37,375 bases of DNA. Origin: Cellulomonas hominis (GTDB taxonomy: Bacteria; Actinomycetota; Actinomycetes; Actinomycetales; Cellulomonadaceae). The stretch covers positions 1 to 37,375 of the forward strand of contig NZ_SZYE01000013.1 in assembly GCF_005239125.1 (NCBI RefSeq), in the 5' to 3' direction. The position numbers and the translations under genes were made by a program. Below are positions 36,914-37,375 of the stretch, in pieces. Position 1 is the stretch's first letter; every line of letters starts with the position of its first letter. Under the pieces are notes generated by a model that made no database searches, was not told where the DNA came from, and worked only from the letters and a program-made list of their open reading frames with translations.

Positions 36914-37245
36914 GTGCACCGCCTGTCCCTCGTCGCCGCCCTGCTGCACCCGTCCCAGCTGAGCGCCGCCGTGCGGCCGCACCGCGGCGGGCCGAGCACC
37001 CGGGACTCCCTGGGCGGCGCGATCCGGTGCGGGGCGAGCGTCACGCTCGCCTTCCTGGTGGTCGCGGCCGTCGGCCGGCTCGACCTCGCCGGCTACGCCT
37101 CGCTCGGCGCCCTGGCCTCCCTCTACGGGCGGTCGACCGGGTACGCCTGGCGGCTGCGGCTGATGGCGCTCGTCGGCGGCGCGCTCACCGTCGCGGTGGC
37201 CGCGACGTCCGCCCTCGCTGCCGCGGCCGCCCCGGTCGTCGCCGA
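36914..37245 (+). CDS. FUSC-family membrane protein, N-terminal part only
   Basis: GTG at 36914 follows GACGAT at exactly six bases, again a leaderless layout. The first 110 codons look real: a polar N-terminus, then [42 protein letters not shown] and a third hydrophobic segment [16 protein letters not shown]. This is the N-terminal pattern of FUSC/aromatic acid exporter-type proteins. After about 37240 the reading becomes non-hydrophobic and meaningless although no stop occurs. The opposite strand there encodes a MurF fragment. The gene is therefore broken or the sequence is chimeric here. Confidence 0.65.
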
Positions 37246-37249
37246 GCTC

Positions 37250-37375
37250 GTCCTGCGTCACCGGCCGCGAGCCGAGCACCAGGGTGGCGCCGGCGCGCAC
37301 CGCGGCGGCCGCGAAGTCGTGGCCGTCGGCGTGCTCGCCGGGCAGCGCCACGAACAGCGAGCCGGGCTGGACCTG
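37250..37375 (-). pseudogene. murF: N-terminal fragment of MurF (UDP-MurNAc-tripeptide:D-Ala-D-Ala ligase)
   Basis: Read on the minus strand from the right edge, the sequence gives [19 protein letters not shown] and then a segment with [16 protein letters not shown]. This is a good match to the N-terminal domain of MurF as known from actinobacteria; MurE is less likely. The similarity stops after about 37250, where the FUSC-like frame of the other strand ends. Only about 42 residues are present, without the ATP-binding core. The window ends inside it, so its start is not seen. It may be a contig-end chimera rather than a real pseudogene. Confidence 0.6.

Overview
The window is a 37.4-kb stretch of very GC-rich, gene-dense chromosome from an actinobacterium, most likely a Micrococcales member close to Cellulomonas. 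That placement is inferred from codon use, mycothiol synthesis (mshB), the typA-mshB-oligopeptide transporter arrangement and many TANNNT-type leaderless starts; no marker such as 16S rRNA is present. Both ends cut through genes. No rRNA, tRNA, CRISPR array, insertion sequence, integrase or prophage was found. Most genes are ordinary housekeeping, transport and small regulator/effector pairs.

Layout. 1-10155: mshB (partial), typA and an oligopeptide ABC system on the minus strand (lipoprotein SBP, OppB, OppC, double ATPase), with a small PH-domain membrane protein gene on the plus strand between OppC and the ATPase. 10612-16565: VOC protein, CGNR zinc-finger regulator divergent from a hemerythrin, GadC-like permease and small membrane protein set, a DUF1801 protein, and a MarR/SDR divergent pair with two operator-like boxes. 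16603-19450: ychF, then higB, higA and an RsmC/RlmG-type methyltransferase, chained by short overlaps. 19490-25934: ABC exporter pair, rmuC, a six-unit 26-bp tandem repeat, ispH and xseA. 26016-28035: a DltE-like SDR and a divergent MmyB-type regulator sitting between xseA and xseB. 28166-33665: a PfkB sugar kinase convergent with a four-gene sugar ABC importer resembling LpqY-SugABC. 33862-37375: beta-carbonic anhydrase, fumarase C, and a MarR regulator divergent from a FUSC-type transporter whose frame breaks into an antisense murF fragment at the right edge.

How the parts relate. The two importers bring in peptides and probably an oligosaccharide or disaccharide. Four divergent regulator/effector pairs (CGNR/hemerythrin, MarR/SDR, SDR/MmyB, MarR/FUSC) each have an inverted repeat in the shared promoter region, consistent with local autoregulation. 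About a dozen genes have a -10-like hexamer about six bases before the start codon and no Shine-Dalgarno, implying leaderless mRNAs.

The least explained signal is a set of inverted repeats whose ends share CGCCGAGRT. Three lie in intergenic gaps (24468-24540, 29111-29157, 34553-34612) and one lies in frame inside mshB (326-389), where it coincides with an apparent insertion in the protein. It looks like a mobile or spreading palindromic element family that can sit in a coding sequence. Its generality outside this window cannot be judged from here.
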